A stretch of DNA of 64,000 nucleotides from Armatimonadota bacterium (GTDB lineage Bacteria > Armatimonadota > Fimbriimonadia > Fimbriimonadales > Fimbriimonadaceae), in the NCBI GenBank assembly GCA_018268355.1, contig JAFDWR010000001.1, positions 1,141,858-1,205,857 of the forward strand, in the 5' to 3' direction. The notes beneath the pieces are model-generated. The model saw nothing but the letters and a program-made list of their open reading frames with translations. It was not told the DNA's origin and made no database searches. Both the position numbers and the translations under genes were made by a program. Within the stretch, counting starts at the first letter, position 1. The number at the start of each line of letters is the position of its first letter. This document shows, one piece after another, positions 7,512 to 15,905 of the stretch.

Positions 7512-8510
7512 TTAGTCGGTCTCTTCTTCTTGGAAGTCGGCGAGCCGCACTTCCTTCTCCATGAGCATCGCCACCGCGCGTTGCGGCGTGATCCGACCCT
7601 GGATGATCGAGTCCACCGCGGTGAAGACGGGGAGGACGAGGCCGTGCTGGCGGGCCAGCCTTCCCACTGCCTCGGAGGTGAGGACACCCTCGGCAACCTG
7701 GCCAAGCCGGTCGGCCGCTTCGCGGACGGTAAAGCCTTGTCCGAGGTCAAAACCAAGCCTGAAGTTTCGCGAGAGCTTGCTGCTCGCGGTGGCAAAGAGG
7801 TCGCCGACGCCGGCGGGTCCGAGGAAGGTCTCCAGCCTCGCGCCGAGTTGCTGGCCGAGGGTGGCCATCTCCATCAAGCCCCGAGAAAGGAACGCGCCCT
7901 TCGTGTTATCACCGAATCCAAGCCCTTCCGCGACGCCAGCGCCAATGGCGAGCACGTTCTTCAGTGCACCGCCGAGTTCAACACCCGCGACGTCGTCGCT
8001 GATCGAGACCCGGAACGTGTGACTGGTGAAGGCATCCTGGACGACCCGGGCGAAGTTGCGCTCCACGTTGGCGGCAATCGCCACGGTGGGCACGCCACGC
8101 GCGATCTCAACCGCGAGGTTCGGCCCTGAAAGCGCGCTCACCTTCACATGCGGCCAGCATTCAGCGGCAACCTCGGTCATCAGCTTACCGGTGGAGGTCT
8201 CCAGTCCCTTGCTCGCAACGACGACGTGGCCCGCCCGGGGAGGGATCGCCGCCATCACTTCGCGCACGGCGTGGCTCGGCACGGCAACGACAACAAGGTC
8301 GTATTCGCCCTCGACTTCAGTCAGAAATCCTGCGGTAACCCCTTCGGGCAAGACGAAGCCGGGCAAAAAGCGTAGATTCTCTCGGTGATCGCGAAGATGG
8401 CTGACCTCTTCGGCGTCTCTGCCGAAGATCTGCACTTCATGACCCATGCGTCCCAAAAGAAGCGACAAGGCAGTGCCCCAGCTTCCAGTTCCGAGAACGG
8501 CGATTCGCAT
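7512..8510 (-). CDS. gpsA: Glycerol-3-phosphate dehydrogenase [NAD(P)+]
   Basis: Reduces dihydroxyacetone phosphate to sn-glycerol-3-phosphate for phospholipid synthesis; cytoplasmic. 332 aa, normal length. The N-terminal dinucleotide-binding motif is VLGTGSWGTA. The substrate/catalytic region shows SGPNLAVEIARG and the Lys of GALKNVLAIGAG, followed by GDNTKGAFLSRGL. An in-frame TTG lies one codon upstream (8513), but ATG 8510 is preferred; TAAGTT lies 8 nt upstream of it and may be its -10. It is divergent from the E1 gene. Confidence 0.95.
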   Translation of the reverse strand: MRIAVLGTGSWGTALSLLLGRMGHEVQIFGRDAEEVSHLRDHRENLRFLPGFVLPEGVTAGFLTEVEGEYDLVVVAVPSHAVREVMAAIPPRAGHVVVASKGLETSTGKLMTEVAAECWPHVKVSALSGPNLAVEIARGVPTVAIAANVERNFARVVQDAFTSHTFRVSISDDVAGVELGGALKNVLAIGAGVAEGLGFGDNTKGAFLSRGLMEMATLGQQLGARLETFLGPAGVGDLFATASSKLSRNFRLGFDLGQGFTVREAADRLGQVAEGVLTSEAVGRLARQHGLVLPVFTAVDSIIQGRITPQRAVAMLMEKEVRLADFQEEETD

Positions 8511-8541
8511 CAAAAGTCAACTTACCACGGGGGCCCACCGG

Positions 8542-8547
8542 TATACT
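8542..8547 (+). promoter_or_regulatory. Candidate -10 element of the E1 gene
   Basis: TATACT in the divergent gpsA/E1 intergenic region, about 60 nt upstream of the E1 ATG. Confidence 0.45.
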
Positions 8548-8608
8548 TTCGGCCGGCGGGGTGTCCACCCCATTTCAACGTCGAAAGAGGTTCCCAAAGA
8601 GCAAACTC

Positions 8609-10570
8609 ATGTCCGCCATTCCCGCAGATATTGCAACCAACAAGAAAGCATTTCTTCGCCTCATGATGCTGAGTCGCGAAGGCGACCGCCGTGAAGGCAT
8701 CCTCCTGCGCCAGAGCAAAGGCTGGTTCCAGGTCAGCGGCATGGGCCACGAAGCGCTCGCCGCGATGCAGTGGAGCCTCCGCCCCGACGACTACATCTTC
8801 CCGTACTACCGTAGCCGTGCGCTCATGCTGGCGCGAGGCCTCTCGAACTACGAGCTCGCCCTTGCCTACTTTGCCAAGCGCGAAAGTAGCAGCGGCGGAC
8901 GCCAGATGCCGGGCCACTATTCCAGCCGGGAGCACAACGTGTTCAGCGTCTGCACCCCGACCGGTGGTTCGCTCCTTCCCGCGTGCGGCACCGCCTGGGG
9001 CATGAAGCTCAGCGGAACCGACAGCGTCTGCGTGGCCAGCGTCGGTGACGCCGCAAGCCGCCAGGGCGAATACTACGAAGCCCTCGCCTTTGCCGTCCAG
9101 GAGAATCTGCCCGTCATCTTTGTCATCGAGGACAACAAGTACGGCATCTCGACCCCGACCGACAAGTTCTTCCCCTACAACTTCGGCGGCGTGCTCAGCA
9201 ACGACCACGTCGTGAAGGTTGATGGCCGCTACCCCGAAAAGGTTCACGCCGCGATGTCGGAAGCGGTCGCCAAGGCTCGACGAGGCGACGGTCCCACCGT
9301 TCTTTGGTGCGACATCGACCGACTCAGCTCGCACACGTCGTCCGACGACCACCGCGTCTATCGCCCGCTCGACGAGATCGAAGCGATGCAGCTCCGCGAC
9401 CCGATCCGCCTTCTCAAGGAAGAGCTGATCGCCGCCGGACAGCTCACCGAAGCCGAGTACGAAGCGATGATGGAAGAGGTGGTCAAGGAAGTTGACGCCG
9501 ACTACATCAACGCCGAGAAGGCAGAGGATCCGCGCGCTGAAGAGACCCTCGACCACACCTGGGGCGAGTCGCGACCGGCCGAAAAGCCGCCGCTTGAGCC
9601 CGGTTCGATGACGATGGTTGACGCGATCAACAAGATGATGCACAAGGGCCTCGAAAACGACCCCAACGTCATCTTCTTTGGCGAGGACATTGAAGACCCC
9701 AAGGGTGGCGTCTTCAAGCTCACCGCCGGTTGCAGCGAGAACTTCCCCAAGCAGGTTTACAACTCGCCGCTCGCCGAAGCGACGATCATGGGTGTCGCGG
9801 TCGGCATGGCTGCCTATGGCATGAAGCCGGTCTTCGAACTCCAGTTCGTTGACTTCTTCCCGCCCGGATGGAACCAGATCATCAGCAACATGAGCACCCT
9901 TCGCTGGAGGACCTTCGGCGAATGGAAGTGCCCGCTTGTGATCTACGCTCCCTACGGTGCCTACCTGCCGGGTGGTTCGCTCTGGCACTCCCAGGCGAAC
10001 GAGGCGTTCTTCGCCCACACGCCGGGCCTCAAGGTTGCCGTGCCGAGCACGCCGGAGGACGCCGCTGGCCTCTTCTGGACCGCGATGCACTCCGACGATC
10101 CCTGCTTCATCTTCATTCCGAAGCACATCTTCCGAAAGCGCGTCGAGGTGAAGGACGTCAAGCCGGTCGACTTTGGCACCTCGCGCATTGTCCGCGAAGG
10201 CACCGACGTCACCATCGTCACCTTTGGCAACACGCTTGAGCTCGCCGAAGAAGCCGCCTCGAAGGTCAACGCGAGCGTCGAGATCATCGACCTGCGCTCG
10301 ATCGTCCCCATCGACTACGACACGATCGTGAAGTCGGTGGACAAGACGGGCCGACTCGTGGTCGTCCACGAGGACACCCACACCTGCGGCATCGGCCAGG
10401 CGATCATTGCCGAGATGGTGCGCGTTCCCGAGCGGTTCAACCTGTTCCTCTCGCCGCCCCAGCTCGTGGCGCGACCGGACGTCCACATCGGCTACAACCC
10501 GATCTACGAATACGCCGCACTGCCTTCGACCGAGCAGGTCATCCAGGCGATCAACACGACGCTGGCCTAA
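8609..10570 (+). CDS. Fused E1 alpha-beta of a 2-oxoacid (branched-chain type) dehydrogenase
   Basis: Thiamine-diphosphate-dependent decarboxylating component of a 2-oxoacid dehydrogenase complex, with both subunits in one 653-aa chain. The alpha half (residues 1 to about 320) carries the ThDP motif starting VGDAASRQGEYYEAL (about residue 145) and ending EDNKYG. The beta half begins near SMTMVDAINKMM (about residue 330) and includes FGEDIEDPKGG and PYGAYLPGG. Such fusions are typical of 2-oxoisovalerate dehydrogenase-like E1. No E2 (lipoyl transferase) or E3 gene is adjacent. ATG 8609 has AAGAG about 9 nt upstream; a GTG at 8561 is also in frame but less likely. Confidence 0.88.
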   Translation: MSAIPADIATNKKAFLRLMMLSREGDRREGILLRQSKGWFQVSGMGHEALAAMQWSLRPDDYIFPYYRSRALMLARGLSNYELALAYFAKRESSSGGRQMPGHYSSREHNVFSVCTPTGGSLLPACGTAWGMKLSGTDSVCVASVGDAASRQGEYYEALAFAVQENLPVIFVIEDNKYGISTPTDKFFPYNFGGVLSNDHVVKVDGRYPEKVHAAMSEAVAKARRGDGPTVLWCDIDRLSSHTSSDDHRVYRPLDEIEAMQLRDPIRLLKEELIAAGQLTEAEYEAMMEEVVKEVDADYINAEKAEDPRAEETLDHTWGESRPAEKPPLEPGSMTMVDAINKMMHKGLENDPNVIFFGEDIEDPKGGVFKLTAGCSENFPKQVYNSPLAEATIMGVAVGMAAYGMKPVFELQFVDFFPPGWNQIISNMSTLRWRTFGEWKCPLVIYAPYGAYLPGGSLWHSQANEAFFAHTPGLKVAVPSTPEDAAGLFWTAMHSDDPCFIFIPKHIFRKRVEVKDVKPVDFGTSRIVREGTDVTIVTFGNTLELAEEAASKVNASVEIIDLRSIVPIDYDTIVKSVDKTGRLVVVHEDTHTCGIGQAIIAEMVRVPERFNLFLSPPQLVARPDVHIGYNPIYEYAALPSTEQVIQAINTTLA

Positions 10571-10592
10571 AAGAGCAAGGCAGCAAAAGCAA

Positions 10593-10623
10593 AAGTGGGT
10601 TCGGACATCGTCCGACCCCACTT
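10593..10623. terminator. Terminator between E1 and msrB
   Basis: A 14-bp stem with one mismatch and a 3-nt ATC loop, followed by TCTTTAT on the plus strand and preceded by an A-rich run that serves the minus strand. The two flanking genes converge on it. Confidence 0.8.
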
Positions 10624-10642
10624 TCTTTATGAGCCGAAGCGC

Positions 10643-11215
10643 TTAGTGCGACTTACCCTTCTTCGGGTCCCACTTGGCGTTCTCGACATCATCTTGCGAG
10701 ATCTTGCCGTTCTTGCCTGCCTTGAGCTCCATGAAGTTGAGCACCATGCCGTTCATGCAGAACCGCATGCCCGTCGGTCGGGGGCCGTCATTGAAGACGT
10801 GGCCGAGGTGTCCGCCGCAGGTGGCACAAAGGATCTCGGTGCGGACCATGCCATAGCTGGTGTCGCGGACATAGAGCACGCGGTCGCTCTTGATCGGCTG
10901 GAAGAAGCTCGGCCAGCCCGTTCCCGAGATGAACTTCTCGTTCGACGTGAAGAGCGGAGTGTCGCAGCCAACGCAGAAGTAGACGCCGGGCTTCTTGTTG
11001 TCGTGGAATCGACCGCAGAAGGCGGGCTCGGTGCCCGACTGGCGCAGGATCTTGTACTGCTCGGGGGTCAAACGCTTCTTCCACTCGGCCTCGGTGCGCT
11101 GCACGGGATAGGGCTTGCCATCGGGGCGAAGCAGGGGCTTGTCGGGGCCGCCAGCGAAGGCGGTGATCGCGGAGCAAACGGTCACCAACGAAAGGAGGAT
11201 TGGACGAAACTGCAT
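10643..11215 (-). CDS. msrB: Peptide-methionine (R)-S-oxide reductase, exported
   Basis: Reduces methionine-R-sulfoxide in oxidised proteins. 190 aa with an N-terminal signal peptide (cleavage probably after AITAFA), so it acts outside the cytoplasm. Two zinc-binding CxxC pairs are present (CVGC, CATC), as are the GTGWPSF motif and the catalytic Cys in RFCMNGMVLNF. The usual RFCINS is changed at two positions after Cys-Met-Asn, and a possible resolving Cys lies in EPAFCGRF. GAGGAG lies upstream of the ATG. There is no fused MsrA. Confidence 0.92.
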   Translation of the reverse strand: MQFRPILLSLVTVCSAITAFAGGPDKPLLRPDGKPYPVQRTEAEWKKRLTPEQYKILRQSGTEPAFCGRFHDNKKPGVYFCVGCDTPLFTSNEKFISGTGWPSFFQPIKSDRVLYVRDTSYGMVRTEILCATCGGHLGHVFNDGPRPTGMRFCMNGMVLNFMELKAGKNGKISQDDVENAKWDPKKGKSH

Positions 11216-11253
11216 AGTAGTCCTAACTCCTCAAGGTGGGGAAATGTCGTCAG

Positions 11254-11297
11254 GAAAAAATGAACATTGCCCCACATTCTGCTGAATGTGGGGCAAT
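11254..11297 (-). terminator. rplA terminator
   Basis: A perfect 14-bp stem (11266-11279 with 11284-11297) and a 4-nt loop, followed on the minus strand by GTTCATTTTTT. It is the expected transcript end for rplA. Confidence 0.85.
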
Positions 11298-11319
11298 GCA
11301 GGTTGGTCAAACCGGAGGG

Positions 11320-12066
11320 TTAGCCAGCGATCTTGGATGCCTGAGCCGGATCGACGGGAATGCCGGGGCCCATCGTCGCGCTGACGGTGATGGTCTCAAC
11401 GTAGCGGCCCTTCGCGCCCGACGGCTTTGCCTTGAGGACGGCACCGAAGCCAGCGAGGAAGTTCTCCATGAGCTGCTCGTCGGTGTAGGTGACCTTGCCG
11501 ATCTGAAGGTGGACGACGCCCGCCTTGTCGGCTCGGTACTCGACGCGGGTTGCGCCCTTGATTTCCTTCACGGCTGCGCCGATCTGGTTGGTGATCGTTC
11601 CGTTTCGCTTGTTCGGCGTCTTCGGTCCGAGCATTCGGCCGATCTTACCGATCGAAGGAGCCATCTCTTCGGTGGCGAGAACGACGTCGAAGTCGCGGAA
11701 GCCGCCTTGAATCTTGGTGATGAGGTCATCGCCGCCAACAACGTCCGCGCCGGCTGCTTCAGCCTGGGCGGCCTGGTCGCCGCGAGCAAGAACCGCAACC
11801 TTGCGGACCTTACCGGTGCCGTGGGGGAGCTGGGTGATGCCGCGAACGTTCTGGTCGCTCTTTCGGGGGTCAATGCCGAGTCGGATCGCGAGGTCAACGC
11901 TCTCCGTGAACTTGGCGGTCGCGGTCTTCTTCACCAGCGCAAGCGCTTCGGCGACTTCAAGAGTGGTGTCGGGATTGACGGTCTTCGCGAGGGCCTCGTA
12001 GCGAGGCGAATGCTGATTCTTCTTCGTGTTCTTTCGCAATGTGTTCACCAGTGGTGCGGTCGGCAC
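11320..12066 (-). CDS. rplA: 50S ribosomal protein uL1
   Basis: Large-subunit L1-stalk protein and, in many bacteria, a translational repressor of its own operon. The core from RYEALAKTV to the C-terminus is full length, with the signature MLGPKTPNKRNGTI. The start is unclear because no ATG is available. GTG 12066 has GGGAGG about 11 nt upstream, but GTG 12048 and TTG 12039 would give a length closer to the family's usual 230 aa. It is not preceded by rplK nor followed by rplJ/rplL, unlike the usual order. It is divergent from the S41-like gene. Confidence 0.92.
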   Translation of the reverse strand: MPTAPLVNTLRKNTKKNQHSPRYEALAKTVNPDTTLEVAEALALVKKTATAKFTESVDLAIRLGIDPRKSDQNVRGITQLPHGTGKVRKVAVLARGDQAAQAEAAGADVVGGDDLITKIQGGFRDFDVVLATEEMAPSIGKIGRMLGPKTPNKRNGTITNQIGAAVKEIKGATRVEYRADKAGVVHLQIGKVTYTDEQLMENFLAGFGAVLKAKPSGAKGRYVETITVSATMGPGIPVDPAQASKIAG

Positions 12067-12133
12067 TCCAAGAAGCGCCTCCCACGGGATATGCAGAAGA
12101 TACCCGAGACTTGTCCTCAGATTCAAATTTCGC

Positions 12134-12139
12134 TAAGCT
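12134..12139 (+). promoter_or_regulatory. -10 element of a probable leaderless promoter
   Basis: TAAGCT lies 6 nt before the GTG start at 12146. A -35-like TTGTCC at 12111-12116 is separated from it by 17 nt, so this is one of the better-supported promoters in the window. Confidence 0.6.
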
Positions 12140-12145
12140 GGAAGC

Positions 12146-13291
12146 GTGATTCTGAGCATTCCCGTCGCCCTCGCCCTCCTTCAGACCGCGCCTGACCTCC
12201 CCGCTACCTGGGGCGAAATTCGCAATGCGATCTCCCGGACCTACTACGGACGCGAGGGCGATGGCCAAAAGAGGATGAATGCCCTGCTGGAGAAATACGA
12301 CAAGCCGGTGAAGGGGGCGAAGTCGGTCAGCGAGTTCGCGAAGCTCGTCAACACGATGATCACCGAGTTCGGCGACTCCCACTTCGCCTTTCTCACCCCC
12401 TCGGACCAGGGGTTCTACATGATGGATGGCCTCACCGCCGGTCGGACCCGCGAAGCCAAGGCGATGCCCTATATCGGAGCCTGGTTCCGGCCCGCGAAAG
12501 GCGGCGGCTATGAGATCCAGATGCTGCTGAACCACACCTCGGCGGCGGACGCGGGCCTGCGCAAGGGCGACGTTATCGAGAAGGTGAATGGTCAGCCCTT
12601 CACCCCGATTGACTCAATTGCCAATGCTGACGGGACCGTGGAGCTCACCGCTCGCCGCCAGTCCAAGACCTTGACCGTGAAGGTGGAGGTCTCAAAGACC
12701 ACCGCTCTCGGCGCGTTCCTCGAGGCCTCGAAAAAGAGCGCTTCCGTGCTAGAAATCAAGGGCAAGCGCCTCGCCTACTTCCACCTTTGGACCCAGGCAA
12801 ACGCCGACTTTCGCACCGCGCTCGAAGGCGTAATCTACGGGAAGCTGAAGGAGACCGACGGCTTCATTCTCGACCTGCGTGACGGCTTCGGCGGTCGACC
12901 GGAGGGCTTTGCCGATCCGTTCTTCCGACCGGGAGTCGATCTGGAATGGGGCGGTGTGCCGACGATCTTCGGTTACGGCAAGCCGCTCGTCGTCCTCATC
13001 AATGAGGGCTCGCGCTCGGCGAAAGAAGTGCTCAGCTACATCCTCAAGAAGTCGGGCCGAGCGACGCTCGTCGGGGTCAACACCGCGGGAGCGGTCCTCG
13101 GCACCACGCCGCGATCGGTGGGCCGCTGGGCGTATCTCGAGGTCCCGATGATTGAGGTGCTCGTCGATGGCAAATCGTTAGAGAAAGTCGGCGTTGCGCC
13201 GAACGTCTCCGTTGCCAAGGAGTTCGACGATGAAGGCAACGACCTCATTTTGCAAAAGGGAATCGACACCTTAATCGAAAAGCTCAAATAA
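12146..13291 (+). CDS. Secreted S41-type (C-terminal-processing-like) peptidase with PDZ domain
   Basis: 381 aa. A short N-terminal hydrophobic stretch is probably a signal peptide. A PDZ domain (about residues 110-185, with SAADAGLRKGDVIEKVNG) is followed by an S41 catalytic domain. The likely nucleophile Ser is in NEGSRSAKEVLSY (about residue 293). The GVNTAGAVLG segment takes the place of the GxxTxGKG motif and lacks its Lys. The active site is thus closer to the tricorn/S41B type, or impaired. GTG start with a leaderless-type promoter. Substrate unknown; probably periplasmic. Confidence 0.75.
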   Translation: MILSIPVALALLQTAPDLPATWGEIRNAISRTYYGREGDGQKRMNALLEKYDKPVKGAKSVSEFAKLVNTMITEFGDSHFAFLTPSDQGFYMMDGLTAGRTREAKAMPYIGAWFRPAKGGGYEIQMLLNHTSAADAGLRKGDVIEKVNGQPFTPIDSIANADGTVELTARRQSKTLTVKVEVSKTTALGAFLEASKKSASVLEIKGKRLAYFHLWTQANADFRTALEGVIYGKLKETDGFILDLRDGFGGRPEGFADPFFRPGVDLEWGGVPTIFGYGKPLVVLINEGSRSAKEVLSYILKKSGRATLVGVNTAGAVLGTTPRSVGRWAYLEVPMIEVLVDGKSLEKVGVAPNVSVAKEFDDEGNDLILQKGIDTLIEKLK

Positions 13292-13309
13292 TCGCCGCGC
13301 CGATGTGTC

Positions 13310-13315
13310 TATACT
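13310..13315 (+). promoter_or_regulatory. Candidate -10 element of the riboswitch transcript
   Basis: TATACT placed so that transcription would start near 13322, just before the 5' strand of aptamer helix P1. Confidence 0.5.
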
Positions 13316-13321
13316 GATCTT

Positions 13322-13440
13322 GCCTTCGTGAGCTTGGGGTCGTACCAAGCCTCGTAAGGGGAAGTCCGGTGAGATCCCGGCACTGTGCCGCAACGGTAAT
13401 GGAGCCCGCTCCGAGTCCGAATGCCTTATCACGGAGCACC
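13322..13440 (+). ncRNA. Cobalamin (B12) riboswitch aptamer
   Basis: The conserved B12 core is visible: GGGGAAGUCCGGUGAGAUCC, then a CCGGCAC...GCCGCAACGGUAA segment (B12-box region), and later GAGUCCGAAUGCC. A possible closing helix P1 is CGTGA at 13327-13331 with TCACG at 13429-13433; a local stem forms at 13332-13350. No U-tract terminator follows. Translational control near the downstream Shine-Dalgarno site therefore seems more likely than intrinsic termination. The regulated genes are the pseudopilin and PEP-CTERM pair, which is unusual for this riboswitch. Confidence 0.85.
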
Positions 13441-13473
13441 TTGTCGCATGAGCCTACGAGCATGGGCCACGCT

Positions 13474-13555
13474 GAGAGCCAAGCCTTCTTGGCCCTCGAC
13501 GAACTCCCTGCATCCTAAGTTCTCGACCTAGGTTACGACAAAACCTAGTGGAGGA
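13474..13555 (+). promoter_or_regulatory. Riboswitch expression platform and ribosome-binding region
   Basis: It contains a hairpin at 13474-13497 (GCCAAG/CTTGGC core) and a 7-bp stem CTAGGTT (13528-13534) with AACCTAG (13542-13548) that ends one base before the GGAGG Shine-Dalgarno (13550-13554). The second stem is well placed to influence access to the ribosome-binding site. Which structure forms with ligand bound cannot be decided by eye. Confidence 0.45.
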
Positions 13556-13562
13556 ATGATGC

Positions 13563-14309
13563 TTGAACAACTTAAGAAGAACTAGAGGGTTCACCCTGAT
13601 TGAACTCCTCGTGGTGATCGCGATCATTGCGATCCTATCCGCGATTCTGTTCCCCGTCTTCGCCCAGGCCAAGGAGGCCGCGCGAAAGACCACGTCGCTC
13701 TCCAACCTACGCCAGCTCGGACTCGCTTGGACGCTCTATGCGGGCGACTTCGATGATGCCGCCGCTCGGACCCTCACAATGGGTTCATCTGGTCGCCTCA
13801 TCTATTGGTGGGGCAGCTGGGACGGGACCATCCTCCGCGAGGAGGAGGGACCGCTCTTTCCTTACACCAAGGGGAAAGGGATCCAGTCCGACCCGAGCTT
13901 CCCAAACCGCCTTCGCACTGCGGTTGGGTTCACCGGCTATGGCTACAACTATGCCTACCTTTCGCCCAGCGGTCGAGCCGCGGTCCTAACCGAGGCCGAA
14001 GGGCCCGCGAAGACGGTGGCATTTGCCTCCTCGGCGCGCATCAATAACTGGGACTATGCCACGCCGACCCTGGAGGCGAACCCCTATCTCGACCCGCCCT
14101 CGAGCAACTTCCCTGGCTTCCAGGGGCGGCACTCGGCGGTCGGCACCATTGTGTGGATCGACACCCATTCCAACGCCCGTCGGCCGGTCTTGCGGCTCAC
14201 CGATTTTGGCTTTGGATTCCGGGCCGACGACTTCCGGCGGGCCAACCTTGGCGACATTGACGAGGACAACAACCCCCTCACCGACGAACTCTTTTCCCTT
14301 ATAAAATGA
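13563..14309 (+). CDS. Type IV pilin-like / T2SS pseudopilin
   Basis: 248 aa. The class III (prepilin) signal [16 protein letters not shown] begins at residue 9, cleavable by a prepilin peptidase before Phe with Glu5 conserved. It is followed by the [14 protein letters not shown] segment typical of the many pseudopilins of Armatimonadota and planctomycete-like bacteria. The globular domain ends in an Asp-rich region (GDIDEDNN) like DUF1559-type proteins. The start is TTG 13563, 8 nt after GGAGG; the ATGs at 13556 and 13559 are in another frame that stops after a few codons. Its stop overlaps the next ATG (ATGA), so translation is coupled. It is controlled by the B12 riboswitch upstream. Confidence 0.85.
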   Translation: MNNLRRTRGFTLIELLVVIAIIAILSAILFPVFAQAKEAARKTTSLSNLRQLGLAWTLYAGDFDDAAARTLTMGSSGRLIYWWGSWDGTILREEEGPLFPYTKGKGIQSDPSFPNRLRTAVGFTGYGYNYAYLSPSGRAAVLTEAEGPAKTVAFASSARINNWDYATPTLEANPYLDPPSSNFPGFQGRHSAVGTIVWIDTHSNARRPVLRLTDFGFGFRADDFRRANLGDIDEDNNPLTDELFSLIK

Positions 14310-14944
14310 ACAAACTCACCACTTCTTTCCTCGTCCTCGCGCTCAGTTCGCTCGGTTGGTCGTTCGGATTCTCCGACGTCCAGTTTTGGGTCGGCAGCGG
14401 CTCAAACCAGGCGGCCCTTGCCGTTCAGTGGAACGATGGCCAAACCCCGCAAGCCCTCGTTTGGGGCTATCGCTGGGACGGCACCGCCAACACCGAGACC
14501 ATGCTCCAGGCGATTGATTCGGCCGACGCGCGGCTCTTCAAATACGCGGGAACGCCCGGACAGTTTGGCCTCCCGCTCTACGGCATCGGCTACGACACGA
14601 ACTCGAGCGGCGTGACCGGCGCGGGCTTCACTAATTCGACGTCCGTCCCCGACAATGCGACCGCCAACGATCCGACCGACCGCTGGAAGGTTGGCTGGAC
14701 CTCGCTCGGCTTCTGGGAGCTGTATGAGGGTGCGAACGGCACCACGGCGGGCGGATGGGCTGGTGCCCAGACCGGCGTCACCGGTAGCACGATCGCCAAC
14801 AACGACTGGCGAGCCCTGAGCTTCGCGCCGGGGTTCAGCAGCCAGGGGGTCGGAACGCTCACCGCCGCGCCGGTCCCTGAGCCAGCGACCCTGCTCTTCG
14901 TCGGGTTGGGACTCGCCGCGCTCGCCAAGCGTCGCCGCGCCTGA
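14306..14944 (+). CDS. PEP-CTERM secreted protein in the B12-riboswitch operon
   Basis: 212 aa. N-terminal signal peptide, then an extracellular domain with repeated Trp/Gly motifs ([35 protein letters not shown]). The C-terminal PEP-CTERM sorting signal is VPEPATL, a hydrophobic helix and the tail KRRRA. Export and processing by an exosortase elsewhere in the genome is expected. No enzyme family is recognised. Coupled by an ATGA overlap to the pseudopilin gene, it is the second gene under the cobalamin riboswitch. A role in capturing cobalamin or another corrinoid at the surface is an inference from this control only. Confidence 0.8.
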   Translation: MNKLTTSFLVLALSSLGWSFGFSDVQFWVGSGSNQAALAVQWNDGQTPQALVWGYRWDGTANTETMLQAIDSADARLFKYAGTPGQFGLPLYGIGYDTNSSGVTGAGFTNSTSVPDNATANDPTDRWKVGWTSLGFWELYEGANGTTAGGWAGAQTGVTGSTIANNDWRALSFAPGFSSQGVGTLTAAPVPEPATLLFVGLGLAALAKRRRA

Positions 14945-15002
14945 CAAAAGTGGAGGGGAGCTGGCCAAAGGCCAACTCCCCAACTCTCCCTTCGCATCCT
15001 TT

Positions 15003-15887
15003 TCAGGCTCGGATGAGCATGACCGAGTATTCTTCGGCCACGACTTGGTGGAGGGCCACAGAGCCCACCAAAACCCTCTCAAAGAACCCGTGTCCTTGGG
15101 CGCCGATGACCAAGAAGTCGGCCTTGGTCGTTCGCATCGCCTCGTGGATCGCGGTGTTCGGGTCGTTGAACAGAATCTGCGCACTGGCGGCATAGCCGGC
15201 GCGGCGGATCTTCTCGACCGCAGCGGCGTTGCGCGCTTCAACCTCTTCGCGAACGTGCTCGTTCACCTTTCCGTCCAGCATCGGCAACGCTCGGTTCAGA
15301 ACGTCGCTCGTCCATTCGTTCAGGTTGATCGCGCTGATGACGTGGATGGTCGAAACGCCCTGGAGGCCCATGCTGAGGAAGCGATCCAGTGCACGGTCGG
15401 CATACGGCGAGTGATCGGTGGCAAAGACCGCGGTGTAGCCATCATGCTTCGGCGCTTCGTCCCCTTTCACGATCAGCACGTTGGTCGGGCATCCCAGCGC
15501 AAGGGCGCGGCTGATGCTACCGAGGAAGGTGTGGCTCCATCGACCTTCATGGGTGGCGCGGACGGCGACAAGTTCTGCCTTCTCCGATTCGGCGGCGGCG
15601 ATCAGCGACGCGGCAGGCGAACCAAACATCAAAAGCATCTTCGGCTTCATGTGGTGGTTGCAGGCATCGTCGACCGCGCGGTCGAGCGCATCTCGCCCGA
15701 TGTTCTCCATCGCGTTGGAGTAGCTGGCGACCTGCGAGGCCTCGAAGGCACCGAAGGAGGGCATCGGCAGATTGGTGTCGGCCGCGTGGACGAGAGTGAC
15801 TTGGGGCTGGGGAACCTTCAGACGATGCAGAAAGCACATCGCCGGTGAGTAGTCGCCCTTTGCATCGATTCCGAGAATGATCTTCAT
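15003..15887 (-). CDS. Tandem universal stress protein (UspA family)
   Basis: 294 aa comprising two Usp domains. The C-terminal domain keeps the ATP-binding pattern G-x2-G-x9-G-S (GAQGHG to VGS, near residues 270-285); the N-terminal copy, ending LGCPTNVLIVKG, is more divergent. Cytoplasmic; the role is stress tolerance, with exact function unknown. It starts 18 nt after the hsp20 stop on the same strand, so the pair is probably one stress operon. Confidence 0.9.
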   Translation of the reverse strand: MKIILGIDAKGDYSPAMCFLHRLKVPQPQVTLVHAADTNLPMPSFGAFEASQVASYSNAMENIGRDALDRAVDDACNHHMKPKMLLMFGSPAASLIAAAESEKAELVAVRATHEGRWSHTFLGSISRALALGCPTNVLIVKGDEAPKHDGYTAVFATDHSPYADRALDRFLSMGLQGVSTIHVISAINLNEWTSDVLNRALPMLDGKVNEHVREEVEARNAAAVEKIRRAGYAASAQILFNDPNTAIHEAMRTTKADFLVIGAQGHGFFERVLVGSVALHQVVAEEYSVMLIRA

Positions 15888-15905
15888 GGTGAGGTTTCCT
15901 TGGGT

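Noticed and set aside
8522-10621. Long open frame (about 700 codons) antisense to the E1 gene
   Set aside because: The plus-strand E1 has clear ThDP and family motifs over its whole length; the antisense frame has none and is a by-product of GC-rich codon use.
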